Positions 63,884 to 64,000 of a stretch of DNA of 64,000 nt are shown here, piece after piece. A program made the position numbers and the translations under genes. A model generated the notes under the pieces. That model had not been told where the DNA came from. It did not search any database and saw nothing but the letters and a program-made list of their open reading frames with translations. Within the stretch, counting starts at the first letter, position 1, and every line of letters begins with the position of its first letter. Source of the DNA: Pseudomonas sp. B21-048 (GTDB taxonomy: Bacteria > Pseudomonadota > Gammaproteobacteria > Pseudomonadales > Pseudomonadaceae); NCBI RefSeq assembly GCF_024748615.1, contig NZ_CP087168.1, forward strand, positions 1,178,001 to 1,242,000. The letters are read 5' to 3'.

Positions 63884-64000
63884 ATGAAACAGGTAGTGGC
63901 TTACGCACGGGTTAGTACAGACGATCAGTCACTTTCCGTAGCTGGTCAGTTCGCCGCTATCAAGATCGCAGCAGAGGCCAACGGGTGGGAGATTGTTGCT
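63884..64000 (+). CDS. Serine recombinase 2, N-terminal part (cut by window end)
   Basis: MKQVVAYARVSTDDQSLSVA begins a resolvase domain with the catalytic Ser in YARVSTDDQ. The GQFAAIKIAAEANGW segment after it fits. Only 39 residues are in the window. It is a different family member from the first recombinase (start MPVAFSYIRFSSAEQ), so the island holds two recombinase systems. Confidence 0.88.
   Translation, partial: MKQVVAYARVSTDDQSLSVAGQFAAIKIAAEANGWEIVA

Overview
The window is a chromosomal segment of a Pseudomonas, most likely of the P. fluorescens group. The gene content and local order match blocks known from Pseudomonas: cinA/pncC-recA-recX, erdR-dgkA, finR/fpr, an mprF-VirJ-type hydrolase pair, and quiP to dinG to an esterase gene, an ompA-like gene and pdxH. 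The intergenic spaces are full of the palindromic REP-type repeats typical of that group. This assignment rests on recognised protein families and remembered gene order, not on a search.

Layout. 0.1-0.7 kb: a holin gene and a spanin-like tail, probably the two ends of a lost R-tailocin cluster at the cinA side. 0.7-15.8 kb: core genes for DNA repair (pncC, recA, recX), RNA modification (tapT, trmO, an RluF-like protein, rimO), signalling (erdR), lipid recycling (dgkA), redox (finR/fpr) and K+ uptake (kup). 15.9-18.9 kb: a DUF3077 gene with a long structured leader, then an accessory three-gene cassette (winged-helix protein, AbiEii-like nucleotidyltransferase, PP2C-like phosphatase) behind a perfect inverted repeat. 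19-31.4 kb: aminoacyl-phosphatidylglycerol synthesis and hydrolysis, two initiator tRNA genes, dinB, proS, ampG, an alkyltransferase-like gene, a DUF481 gene and a cold-shock gene. 31.7-32.3 kb: dcd broken by two single-base insertions. 32.7-37 kb: a five-gene basic amino acid ABC transporter operon. 37-57.6 kb: a ligase/exonuclease pair, quiP, metal-binding and envelope proteins, dinG, a secreted glycosidase-like protein, pdxH and a glycine-zipper lipoprotein.

57.6-64 kb is a mobile island. It starts with a large serine recombinase immediately downstream of the last core gene and, at the window edge, runs into a second serine recombinase. Between them lie small unrecognised genes, several regulatory palindromes, a strong promoter-terminator unit of about 235 nt, and a short 5'-leader element (GAGGT(G)AACGCC) repeated 30-32 nt upstream of three successive starts.

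Three SOS boxes (recA, dinB, dinG) tie the repair genes to LexA. The best candidates for something new are the winged-helix/NTase/PP2C cassette at 16.7-18.9 kb, which looks like an AbiE/MenT-type toxin locus with a phosphatase added, and the repeated leader element of the island.
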